Assembly: GCF_900103265.1 (NCBI RefSeq)
Contig: NZ_FMWX01000009.1
Span: 62,001-126,000 of the forward strand
From: Sphingomonas sp. NFR15
Lineage (GTDB): Bacteria > Pseudomonadota > Alphaproteobacteria > Sphingomonadales > Sphingomonadaceae
Length of the DNA stretch: 64,000 nt
Direction: 5' to 3'
Positions 43,475 to 51,512 of this stretch are shown piece after piece (positions within the stretch are counted from its first letter, which is position 1; each line of letters begins with the position of its first letter). Made by a program: the position numbers and the translations under genes. The notes under the pieces are model-generated. The model saw nothing but the letters and a program-made list of their open reading frames with translations. It searched no databases and was not told the DNA's origin.

Positions 43475-45685
43475 ATGGTGTTGCGCGTAGCCTCGAGTTC
43501 CAAAGACCGCGTATTTCGGTTCCCCGAATTCGCCGCCGCGATGGAGCTGGCGGCGCTGGCGATCATGGTCGCCATCTCGATCGCGACCTACTCCGTCATC
43601 CGCACGCACGCCCTGACGGAGCGTATGGTGCCGCCGGCGTTGAGCGCGTTTCTGCTGCTCGCCAACTTGCTGCCGCTGGTCGCGCTCATCATCCTCGCCG
43701 GCCGGCGCATCGCACGGCATCGCGCCCAGCGTTCGGCGGTGGCGGGGGGCGGCCAGCTCCACGTTCGGCTGGTGGCGATCTTCTCGCTACTGGCGAGCAT
43801 CCCGATCGTGCTGACGGTGATCGCCGCCTCGTTCATGTTTCAGTCGGGCATCGAGTTCTGGGTTTCCGACCGGGCGCGCAGTTCGTTCGAAGCCTCGATG
43901 AATATGGTCCGCGATTCGCAGCGTGAGATCATCACGCGCTGGTCGAACGAAGGGCGCGTGATGGCGGCGGATATCGCGAGCGAGGCCGCGCAAATTCCCG
44001 TCGGCTCGCCGCGCTTCCCGACGTTCCTGCAATATCAGACCTATCAACGCAGTCTCAGTCAGGCCGCTGTGTTCCGCTATACTCCCGAGGCGGGGATCGA
44101 GCCGATCACGGTGGTGGCGGTGCCCGATCTCGCCGTCCTCGCCAAGCGCGCCGACCCGAAGATCCTGAGCATCGTCAAACGGCAGAACCGTGCCTATGTC
44201 GATCTCGCCAAGGATATGGTGTGGGTCGTCACCGCCCTGCCGGGGTCCGACAACCTGTATTTGTATGTCGGTACCGGCGAGAACGCGGACTTCCTCAACC
44301 AGCAGCATGTTGCCGCCGAGGATGTGCTCAAGGATTACCGCGGTATTCAGTCGCGCGCGCGCGCGCTGCAACTCCAGTTCAACGCCGCGCTGTTCGCAGT
44401 GGCGCTGCTGATCGTCGGTGTCGCTGTGTGGATCGCGCTGACCGTCGCCGACCGGCTGGTCCGGCCGATCGACGAACTGGTCGGTGCCGCGCGGCTGATC
44501 GCCGACGGCGATCTCACCGCGCGCGTGCCCGAGCGCGAGGAACGCGACGAGGTCGGCACGCTCGCCAACGCGTTCAACCAGATGACGAGCCGGTTGCAGG
44601 CACAGACCAGCGCGCTCGAGAGCCGCAGGGCGCTGATCGAAGCGGTGATGTCGGGCGTTACCGCCGGGGTCATCTCGATCTCGCACGACGGCACCATCCG
44701 CCTCATCAACCGTTCGGCGGCGACCTTGCTCAAGACTGGTGAGGACAATCTCGTCGGCAAACCGCTATCGCTCGTGTCGCCCGAACTCGGCGCGTTGATC
44801 GCGAGCGAAGACCGCGAGGCGATCGTCGAGGTGGATGCGACCGGCGAGGCCAAGACGCTCGCTGTGAAGATCACCCGCGCGGGCGAGGGGCCGATCCTGA
44901 CCTTCGACGATATAACCGGCCAATTGCTCGATCAGCGCCGCGCCGCATGGTCGGACGTGGCGCGCCGGATCGCGCATGAAATCAAAAATCCGCTCACCCC
45001 GATCCAGCTTGCCGCCGAGCGGCTGCAACGCCGCTACGGCAAGCAGATCCCGGCGGATGACGGCACGTTCGCGCGGCTGACCGACACGATCGTCCGGCAA
45101 GTGGGCGACCTGCGGCGGATGGTGGACGAATTCTCCTCGTTCGCACGCATGCCCAAGCCGGTGTTTCGCAGCGAATCCCTGCTCGACATCGCGCGACAGA
45201 CCCTGTTCCTGCATGAGGTCGCGCACCCCACGATCCGGTTCATGCTCCAATATGACGAGCCCGGGCCGATGCTCGTGTGCGACCGCCGTCAGATCGGCCA
45301 GGCCCTCACCAACATCGTCAAGAACGCGGTGGAGGCGATCGAGGCGAAAGGCGAGGGCGCGGCGGGCGCTGTGTCGATGATGCTCACGCAGGAAGCCGAC
45401 GCCGCCACGATCGTCGTTCGAGACAGCGGCATCGGCCTCCCCGCGGCGCGGGACCGGATCGTCGAACCCTATGTAACGACGCGCGCGCGCGGAACGGGGC
45501 TCGGGCTGGCGATCGTCAAGAAGATCGTCGAGGAGCATTTCGGCACGATCAGCTTCGCCGACAACGAAGGCGGCGGCACCTGCGTGACGATCCGCTTCGA
45601 TACCGTGGCGCTCGCCGCGCTGGACGCCGGGGAGGCACCCGCCTCCGAAAGCCGCGCGCCCGACTACAACCAGAACCGGACCTGA
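43475..45685 (+). CDS. ntrY: NtrY nitrogen-regulation sensor histidine kinase
   Basis: 736 residues from ATG 43475 (AAGGA 8 bases upstream). Two N-terminal membrane helices (MELAALAIMVAISIATYSVI, SAFLLLANLLPLVALIILAG), a third before a ~200-residue periplasmic part, and a fourth into HAMP (ADRLVRPIDELVGAARLIAD). Then a PAS domain near 400-480 and the kinase: H-box ARRIAHEIKNPLTPI, N-box NIVKNAVEAI, G1 RDSGIGLP, G2 GTGLGLAIVKK. Partner of the NtrX regulator 3 bases downstream. Translation is probably controlled by the hairpin at 43436-43473. Confidence 0.94.
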   Translation: MVLRVASSSKDRVFRFPEFAAAMELAALAIMVAISIATYSVIRTHALTERMVPPALSAFLLLANLLPLVALIILAGRRIARHRAQRSAVAGGGQLHVRLVAIFSLLASIPIVLTVIAASFMFQSGIEFWVSDRARSSFEASMNMVRDSQREIITRWSNEGRVMAADIASEAAQIPVGSPRFPTFLQYQTYQRSLSQAAVFRYTPEAGIEPITVVAVPDLAVLAKRADPKILSIVKRQNRAYVDLAKDMVWVVTALPGSDNLYLYVGTGENADFLNQQHVAAEDVLKDYRGIQSRARALQLQFNAALFAVALLIVGVAVWIALTVADRLVRPIDELVGAARLIADGDLTARVPEREERDEVGTLANAFNQMTSRLQAQTSALESRRALIEAVMSGVTAGVISISHDGTIRLINRSAATLLKTGEDNLVGKPLSLVSPELGALIASEDREAIVEVDATGEAKTLAVKITRAGEGPILTFDDITGQLLDQRRAAWSDVARRIAHEIKNPLTPIQLAAERLQRRYGKQIPADDGTFARLTDTIVRQVGDLRRMVDEFSSFARMPKPVFRSESLLDIARQTLFLHEVAHPTIRFMLQYDEPGPMLVCDRRQIGQALTNIVKNAVEAIEAKGEGAAGAVSMMLTQEADAATIVVRDSGIGLPAARDRIVEPYVTTRARGTGLGLAIVKKIVEEHFGTISFADNEGGGTCVTIRFDTVALAALDAGEAPASESRAPDYNQNRT

Positions 45686-45688
45686 CCT

Positions 45689-47062
45689 ATGGCACTCGAT
45701 ATCCTCATCGTTGATGACGAGCATGACATTCGCGATCTCGTCGCGGGTGTTCTTGAAGACGAAGGCTATGGCACGCGCACCGCGGCCAACAGCGATGCCG
45801 CCCTCGAGGCGATCTCGATGCGACGGCCGTCATTGGTGTTGCTCGACGTCTGGCTGCACGGCTCGCGGCTCGACGGGCTCGATCTGCTCGACGAGATCAA
45901 GCGGCGTGATTCGACCATCCCGGTGCTGATGATATCGGGCCACGGCAATCTCGACACCGCCGTCGCCGCGATCCGGCGCGGCGCCGCCGATTTCATCGAA
46001 AAGCCGTTCGAGGCCGAACGCCTGCTGTTGATGGTCGCGCGCGCCACCGAGACCGAGCGCTTGCGCCGCGAGGTCGCGTCGCTGCGCGCCGTCGCCGCCC
46101 GTGACGCCGATCTCACGGGGAATTCGGCCGCGATCAACGCGGTCCGCGCGACGTTGAAGCGCGTCGCCGCCACGGGCAGCCGCGTGCTGGTGATGGGTGC
46201 GGCCGGCGTCGGGAAGGAAATCGCGGCGCGGCTGCTGCACGGCTGGAGCCAGCGCGCCGATGCGCCGTTCGTCATCGTCAACGCCGCACGCATGACGCCG
46301 GAGCGCGTCGACGAGGAACTGTTCGGGGTGGAGGAGGGAGGGGATCTCGTCCGCTCGGGGCTGCTCGAACAGGCGCATGGCGGTACGCTGTTCCTCGACG
46401 AGATCGCCGACATGCCGATCGCGACGCAGGCACGTATCCTGCGCGTCCTGACCGACCAGAGCTTCACCCGCGTCGGCGGCACGCGCGTCGTCAAGGTCGA
46501 TGTCCGTGTCGTCTCGGCGACGTCGCGCGATCTGGCTTATGAGATATCCGAGGGACGCTTTCGCGAGGATCTCTATTACCGCCTCAACGTCGTGCCGGTG
46601 CAGATCCCGCCGCTCGCAGAGCGGCGCGAGGACATCCCGGCCTTGATCTCGCATTTCGTCGCGCATTACGCGGCGGAGCGCCGCGTTCCCACGCCGGAGA
46701 TCGCGCCAGATGCGATGGTCGCGCTGCAATCCTATGAATGGCCGGGCAACGTGCGCCAGCTTCGCAACATCGTCGAGCGCGTCATCATCATGGCACCGGG
46801 CGACCGGATCGGCCGCATCGACCTGGACATGCTGCCGAGCGAGGTGCTGGGCGACCCCGGCGAGCTCGGCAGCGGCGCGACTGCCATCATGGGATCGCCC
46901 CTGCGTGAGGCGCGCGAAACCTTCGAGCGCGAATATCTGCGTGTCCAGATCAAGCGCTTTTCGGGCAACATCTCGCGTACCGCGAACTTCATCGGCATGG
47001 AACGTTCCGCACTGCACCGGAAGCTAAAATTGCTCGGCATCACCGAAGGCCGAGAGGAATAG
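45689..47062 (+). CDS. ntrX: NtrX response regulator with AAA+ domain, no GAFTGA loop
   Basis: 457 residues. Receiver domain with acid pocket ILIVDDEHD and phospho-acceptor Asp53 (LLDVWL), Lys105 in EKPFEA. AAA+ domain 140-385 with Walker A changed to GAAGVGKE (residues 170-177) and Walker B TLFLDEI. Between LFG (211-213) and Walker B, the sigma-54 contact loop GAFTGA is missing (VEEGGDLVRSGLLEQAHGG), so it should not activate sigma-54. C-terminal Fis-type helix-turn-helix (NISRTANFIGMERSALHRKL). Co-transcribed with ntrY. Confidence 0.93.
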   Translation: MALDILIVDDEHDIRDLVAGVLEDEGYGTRTAANSDAALEAISMRRPSLVLLDVWLHGSRLDGLDLLDEIKRRDSTIPVLMISGHGNLDTAVAAIRRGAADFIEKPFEAERLLLMVARATETERLRREVASLRAVAARDADLTGNSAAINAVRATLKRVAATGSRVLVMGAAGVGKEIAARLLHGWSQRADAPFVIVNAARMTPERVDEELFGVEEGGDLVRSGLLEQAHGGTLFLDEIADMPIATQARILRVLTDQSFTRVGGTRVVKVDVRVVSATSRDLAYEISEGRFREDLYYRLNVVPVQIPPLAERREDIPALISHFVAHYAAERRVPTPEIAPDAMVALQSYEWPGNVRQLRNIVERVIIMAPGDRIGRIDLDMLPSEVLGDPGELGSGATAIMGSPLREARETFEREYLRVQIKRFSGNISRTANFIGMERSALHRKLKLLGITEGREE

Positions 47063-47168
47063 TGGACGAAACCGCCGCGCGCGCCTAGATTGGCGGCGCG
47101 ACAATCGCACAACCGACGCCGTAAATGGCGCGCTGCGGGAAAAACCCGCCAAGAACAAGGATCGACCG

Positions 47169-47660
47169 ATGGCCGACAAACCAGCCTCCCTACAGGATCT
47201 CTTTCTCAACGCGCTGCGCCGCTCCAAGACGCCGGTGACGATGTTTCTCGTCAAGGGCGTCAAGCTGCAAGGCATTGTGACCTGGTTCGACAATTTCTCC
47301 GTGCTGCTGCGCCGCGACGGGCAATCGCAGCTCATCTACAAGCATGCCATCTCGACGATCATGCCGTCGAGCGCGGTGGATATCGCCGCGATCGTCAATG
47401 CGGTCGGCGAGGCCCAGCGCAAGCAGCCGCTGCTCCAGGAAATTTTCCTCAACGCGGTGCGCAAGTCCAATGACAATGTGACGATGTTCCTCGTAAATGG
47501 TGTGATGTTGCAGGGACACATTGCCGCGTTCGATTTGTTCTGCATGTTGCTCCAGCGCGATGGCATGTCGCAGCTCGTCTACAAACATGCCGTGTCGACG
47601 ATCCAGCCGGCACACCCGCTGAACCTCGCCGATGAGCAGGCCGAGACGGACGAAGATTGA
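47169..47660 (+). CDS. hfq: Tandem (two-Sm) Hfq RNA chaperone
   Basis: 163 residues, about twice a normal Hfq core. Sm copy 1 spans ~5-66 (SLQDLFLNALRRSKTPV to YKHAISTIMP) and copy 2 ~87-148 (LLQEIFLNAVRKSNDNV to YKHAVSTIQP). Both keep the proximal-face Gln (9 and 90) and the YKH motif (57-59, 138-140). They differ: rim RR in copy 1 against RK in copy 2; KLQG against MLQG; the DQF motif is DNF in copy 1 and DLF in copy 2. Distal-face Tyr25 is Phe in both. Acidic tail. Binds sRNA and mRNA; a trimer of tandem units could give a six-Sm ring. AAGGA site upstream; hflX follows as in other proteobacteria. Confidence 0.95.
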   Translation: MADKPASLQDLFLNALRRSKTPVTMFLVKGVKLQGIVTWFDNFSVLLRRDGQSQLIYKHAISTIMPSSAVDIAAIVNAVGEAQRKQPLLQEIFLNAVRKSNDNVTMFLVNGVMLQGHIAAFDLFCMLLQRDGMSQLVYKHAVSTIQPAHPLNLADEQAETDED

Positions 47661-47670
47661 GAGTGATGCT

Positions 47671-48960
47671 TTGAGTACTGGCTTCGATCGGGACCGCGAC
47701 GAGTTCGCTCGCGGTGCCCGCGCCATCGTTGTGTATCCCGATCATGGCGCCTCCGCGCGCGACGCCGATGCTCGACTGGAAGAAACGGCCGGCCTCGCGG
47801 CGGCGATCGGCGTGACGGTGGTGGAGAAGGTCGCGCTGCGCGTGCGTGCGCCCAAGCCTGCCACGCTGATCGGCAGCGGGCAGGTCGAGCAGCTCGCCAC
47901 GACGGTGCGGATGGAGGAGGCGGGGCTCGTCGTCTTCGACGCGGCGCTGACACCGGTGCAGCAACGCAACCTCGAGACCGCGCTCGAAGCCAAGGTGATC
48001 GATCGCACCGGGCTGATCCTGGAAATCTTCGGAGAACGCGCCGCCACCGCCGAGGGACGGTTGCAGGTCGAGCTCGCGCACCTCGATTACCAGGCGGGTC
48101 GGCTGGTGCGGAGTTGGACCCACTTGGAGCGTCAGCGGGGCGGCTTTGGCTTCCTCGGTGGCCCTGGCGAAACGCAGATCGAGGCGGACCGTCGCTTGAT
48201 CCGGGACCGGATGGCGCGGTTGCGCAAGGAACTCGATTCGGTCAGCCGCACGCGCGGGCTGCACCGCGAGCGGCGCCAGCGCGCGCCGTGGCCGGTGATA
48301 GCGCTGGTCGGCTATACCAATGCCGGCAAATCGACGCTGTTCAATCGCCTGACCGGTGCGCACGTGATGGCCGAGGATCTGCTGTTCGCGACGCTCGACC
48401 CGACGCTGCGGCAAATCTCGCTGCCCGGCATCGACAAGGCGATCCTGTCGGACACGGTCGGGTTCGTGTCGGAATTGCCGACCCAGCTCGTCGCGGCGTT
48501 CAAGGCAACGCTGGAGGAGGTGGTCTCGGCCGATCTGTTGGTCCATGTCCGCGACATCGCGCATCCCGACACGCAAGCGCAGCGTGACGATGTCGAGACG
48601 GTGCTGCGCGATCTCGGCGTGAGCGAGACGACACCGCGTATCGAGGCGTGGAACAAGCTGGACCTGCTCGAAGGCGATGCGCGCGAGGACATGCTGGTCG
48701 AGGCCAGCCGGCGCGAGGATGTTGTGCCGATTTCGGCGCTGAGCGGGGAAGGGGTCGACACGCTCGTCGCGAGGATCGGCGCGCTGCTGACCGAGGGGCA
48801 TCGCCGCTATTCGATCACGCTCGAGTCCTCGGACGGTGCCGGCGCCGCATGGCTGCATGCGCATGGCGAGGTCTTGGGACAGGAGGTCGATGGCGAACAC
48901 GCGCTCTACGATGTCCGTATGGCGCCAAGCGATTATGAGCGGTTCCTGACACGGGGTTAG
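47671..48960 (+). CDS. hflX: GTPase HflX
   Basis: 429 residues from TTG 47671, 10 bases after the hfq stop; ATG 47632 in the same frame would overlap hfq and adds sequence not typical of the family. N-terminal HflX domain (LEETAGLAAAIGVTV, IGSGQVEQLA), the glycine-rich linker ERQRGGFGFLGGPGETQIE, then the G domain: G1 GYTNAGKST, G3 DTVGFVSELP, G4 NKLDL. Ribosome-associated splitting factor used in stress recovery. Convergent with mazG, 17 bases apart. Confidence 0.93.
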   Translation: MSTGFDRDRDEFARGARAIVVYPDHGASARDADARLEETAGLAAAIGVTVVEKVALRVRAPKPATLIGSGQVEQLATTVRMEEAGLVVFDAALTPVQQRNLETALEAKVIDRTGLILEIFGERAATAEGRLQVELAHLDYQAGRLVRSWTHLERQRGGFGFLGGPGETQIEADRRLIRDRMARLRKELDSVSRTRGLHRERRQRAPWPVIALVGYTNAGKSTLFNRLTGAHVMAEDLLFATLDPTLRQISLPGIDKAILSDTVGFVSELPTQLVAAFKATLEEVVSADLLVHVRDIAHPDTQAQRDDVETVLRDLGVSETTPRIEAWNKLDLLEGDAREDMLVEASRREDVVPISALSGEGVDTLVARIGALLTEGHRRYSITLESSDGAGAAWLHAHGEVLGQEVDGEHALYDVRMAPSDYERFLTRG

Positions 48961-48977
48961 AAGCTCTGGCGCCCCTG

Positions 48978-49721
48978 TCAGTTGCGCTCCGACGCTTTCG
49001 CCGCCAGCCAAAGGCGCTCCTGGGCATCGAGATCGCGCTCCGCGAAGTTCGCGTCGGCCGCCTCCATCGCTTTGAACCGGCGCTCGAACTTCGCATTCGC
49101 CGCGCGTAAGGCCGCTTCGGCGTCGACACAAAGGTGTCGCGCCCAATTCACCACCGCGAACAGCAGATCGCCGACCTCTTCCTCCCGCTCGGCGTGCGTC
49201 TCCGCGCCGGCGACCTCGGCAAGTTCCTCGTCGATCTTGGCGCGCGGGCCGCTCGCGTCGGGCCAGTCGAACCCGACGCGCGCCGCACGCTTCTGCAATT
49301 TCTCGGCACGCAACAAGGCGGGCAGGCCGATCGCCACGCCGTCGAGCGCACCTGACGCGGCTTTGGCGGCGCGTTCTTCCGCCTTGATCTGCTCCCAGCG
49401 ATGGTTGCCGCCTTCGGTCGCGTCACCGAAGATATGCGGGTGGCGGCGCTCCATCTTGTCGCTGATCGATGTCACGACGTCCGCGAGTGCGAAGTCGCCG
49501 GCTTCCTCGGCCATGCGGCTGTGGAACACGACCTGAAGTAGCAAGTCGCCGAGTTCATCGCGTAATTCCGCCATGTCGCCACGCTCACACGCGTCGGCGA
49601 CCTCATAGGCTTCCTCGATCGTATAAGGCGCGATCGACGCGAACGTCTGCGCACGATCCCATTCACATCCGAGGACCGGATCGCGGAGGCGGGCCATGAT
49701 CCTAACCAGACGCTCAATCAT
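48978..49721 (-). CDS. mazG: Nucleoside triphosphate pyrophosphohydrolase MazG
   Basis: 247 residues. Two MazG repeats: the first carries the metal motif as YTIEEAYEVADA and ELRDELGDLLLQ, the second as KIDEELAEVAGA and EREEEVGDLLFAV. Hydrolyses NTPs and may lower (p)ppGpp or remove abnormal nucleotides. The start is ATG 49721. Only 56 bases separate it from the next minus-strand gene, including the AT-rich palindrome at 49751-49764. Confidence 0.94.
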   Translation of the reverse strand: MIERLVRIMARLRDPVLGCEWDRAQTFASIAPYTIEEAYEVADACERGDMAELRDELGDLLLQVVFHSRMAEEAGDFALADVVTSISDKMERRHPHIFGDATEGGNHRWEQIKAEERAAKAASGALDGVAIGLPALLRAEKLQKRAARVGFDWPDASGPRAKIDEELAEVAGAETHAEREEEVGDLLFAVVNWARHLCVDAEAALRAANAKFERRFKAMEAADANFAERDLDAQERLWLAAKASERN

Positions 49722-49750
49722 CCCAGCCTCTCGCGCAATCCCTTAGTTCG

Positions 49751-49764
49751 ATAATATATATTAT
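49751..49764. promoter_or_regulatory. AT-only perfect palindrome upstream of mazG
   Basis: The 14-base sequence ataatatatattat is a perfect palindrome of only A and T, in a genome where such runs are rare. It lies 30 bases upstream of the mazG ATG on the minus strand and just past the stop of the small membrane gene. It could be the -10 region/melting site of a mazG promoter or a binding site for a dimeric regulator. Confidence 0.45.
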
Positions 49765-49777
49765 GTTAAATGGTGTC

Positions 49778-49978
49778 TCATAAACCGAGCAAGCCACGCA
49801 TCCCCGCGCCGACGCCCATCGCCTCCTGCCAAGCCACTACGACGAAAAACAACAGCAGGAAGATCGCGAGCCACGCCAACGCCATCTTGACCATCTCGCC
49901 AACCGGCAAGCGCCGTGCGACCAACGCCGAGATCGGCAACAGCAGCATGACCACGTACAGCATGACGTCGCCGGTCAT
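49778..49978 (-). CDS. Small two-helix membrane protein of unknown function
   Basis: 66 residues, ATG 49978 overlapping the stop of the PhnP-like gene by 4 bases, which supports expression by translational coupling. Two hydrophobic helices (VMLYVVMLLLPISALVA and ALAWLAIFLLLFFVVVAW) joined by RRLPVGEMVK. No family recognised. It ends just before the AT-rich palindrome. Confidence 0.7.
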   Translation of the reverse strand: MTGDVMLYVVMLLLPISALVARRLPVGEMVKMALAWLAIFLLLFFVVVAWQEAMGVGAGMRGLLGL

Positions 49979-50739
49979 AGGTCGATTTCCAATCCATCGT
50001 ACGCCGGCTCGATCCCGGCGGGCAGCCGCGCCGCCAGCGTGGCATAATCCATCGACTGATCCATATGCGTCAGCACCGCCCGCCCCGGCTTGAGCGTCTC
50101 GATCCAGCCGAGCGTCGTGGCGAGATCGGCATGCGTTGGATGGTGCCGCTCGCGCAACGCATCGACGATCCAGACGTCCAGATCTTCATAGAGCAGCTCA
50201 ACCGCAGGCGTCATCTCGTTGATATCGGTCGCATAGCCAAGGCTCTTGCCATCCGCCTCGAAGCGCAGCCCGGCCGATGTGATCGATCCGTGCGGTTGAT
50301 CCACCACGCGGATCGCGATGTCGCCGACGGTGAACGCGTCCTCCAGATCCTCGACCGTCGCGGTCGGCGGATAGCCTCCCGCGCCGGCGAACACGTATGG
50401 AAAGCGTGTCATCAGCGTGCGCGTCGTCCAAGGGCGAGCGAAGCCGCGGACGGGTTGGCCGAGCGCGTGATAGACCTGCCGGAGATCGTCGATGCCATGC
50501 GTATGGTCGGCATGGTCGTGGGTCCAGATCACCGCATCGACCGTCGCGATCTGCGCCGCCAGCAACTGCGCGCGCATGTCCGGCCCGGTATCGACGAGAA
50601 TGCGCGTGGCCGCTGTCTCGACCAAAATCGAGACTCGCGTGCGCGCGTTACGCGGATCGTTCGGGTCGCACGCCCCCCAATCATTCCCGATCCGCGGCAC
50701 GCCCGACGACGTGCCTGACCCGAGTACCCGAACCTTCAT
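49975..50739 (-). CDS. PhnP-like metallo-beta-lactamase-fold phosphodiesterase/hydrolase
   Basis: 254 residues. The N-terminus MKVRVLGSGTSSGVPRIG and the metal motif WTHDHADHTHGIDDLRQ are those of the PhnP branch of the MBL superfamily, with later ligands in DQPHGSI and the C-terminal LTHMDQSMDY. No other phn gene is nearby, so a role in phosphonate use is not implied; in this position it is a general cyclic phosphodiesterase candidate. Overlaps tatD (stop side) and the small membrane gene by 4 bases each. Confidence 0.87.
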   Translation of the reverse strand: MKVRVLGSGTSSGVPRIGNDWGACDPNDPRNARTRVSILVETAATRILVDTGPDMRAQLLAAQIATVDAVIWTHDHADHTHGIDDLRQVYHALGQPVRGFARPWTTRTLMTRFPYVFAGAGGYPPTATVEDLEDAFTVGDIAIRVVDQPHGSITSAGLRFEADGKSLGYATDINEMTPAVELLYEDLDVWIVDALRERHHPTHADLATTLGWIETLKPGRAVLTHMDQSMDYATLAARLPAGIEPAYDGLEIDL

Positions 50740-51512
50740 GCGCGCACTTTGGTGAACAGCGCGTAGAAGTTTCTTGCGGTCGCCGCGGCAAGGTCTTCGA
50801 CGCGTTGGCCGCGCAGGGCGGCGAGGAACGCCGCGGTGTCGGCAACGAACGCGGGTTCGCCCGTCTTTCCGCGATGCGGCACCGGCGCGAGGAACGGCGC
50901 GTCGGTCTCGATCAGCAATCGGTCGAGCGGTAGCCGCGCGGCAGTTGCCTGCAAGTCCGTCGCGTTCTTGAACGTCACGATCCCCGAAATCGAGATATAG
51001 AAGCCGAGATCCAGCGCGATATCGGCGAAGGCGTCGCTCGCGGTGAAGCAGTGGATCACGCCGGGGAAGCCCCCCTGCTCCATCTCTTCGCGCAGGATCG
51101 CGGCGGTGTCATCCTCGGCGTTGCGGGTGTGGACGACGATCGGGAGTTGCGTCTCGCGCGCGGCCGCGATGTGCGCGCGGAAGCTCGCCTGCTGGCGCTC
51201 GCGATCGCTCTTGTCGTAATAATAATCAAGGCCGGTCTCGCCGATGCCGACCACGCGAGGGTGCGCGGCGCGCTCGATCAGGCGGGCGGTGCCGATATCG
51301 GGATGCTGATCGGCCTCGTGCGGGTGGATGCCGACCGTGGCCCACACATCGGCCTCACGTTCGGCGGTGCCGAGCACCATGTCCCATTCGCTCTCCCGCG
51401 TGGCGATGTTGAGCATCACCTCGACCCCGCGCGCGCGCGCGTTGGCGAGCACCTCCTGCTGCCGGTCGCCGAGGCCCTTGTAATCGAGGTGGCAATGGCT
51501 GTCGGCGAACAT
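50736..51512 (-). CDS. tatD: TatD-family metal-dependent DNase
   Basis: 258 residues from ATG 51512, overlapping the metG stop (ATGA). TIM-barrel metallohydrolase: FADSHCHLDY, GIHPHEAD, GETGLDYYYD, VVHTRNAEDD, IHCFTAS and ETDAPFLAP supply the metal ligands. Family members are 3'-5' exonucleases. The metG-tatD-MBL order with 4-bp overlaps shows one operon. Confidence 0.94.
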   Translation of the reverse strand: MFADSHCHLDYKGLGDRQQEVLANARARGVEVMLNIATRESEWDMVLGTAEREADVWATVGIHPHEADQHPDIGTARLIERAAHPRVVGIGETGLDYYYDKSDRERQQASFRAHIAAARETQLPIVVHTRNAEDDTAAILREEMEQGGFPGVIHCFTASDAFADIALDLGFYISISGIVTFKNATDLQATAARLPLDRLLIETDAPFLAPVPHRGKTGEPAFVADTAAFLAALRGQRVEDLAAATARNFYALFTKVRA

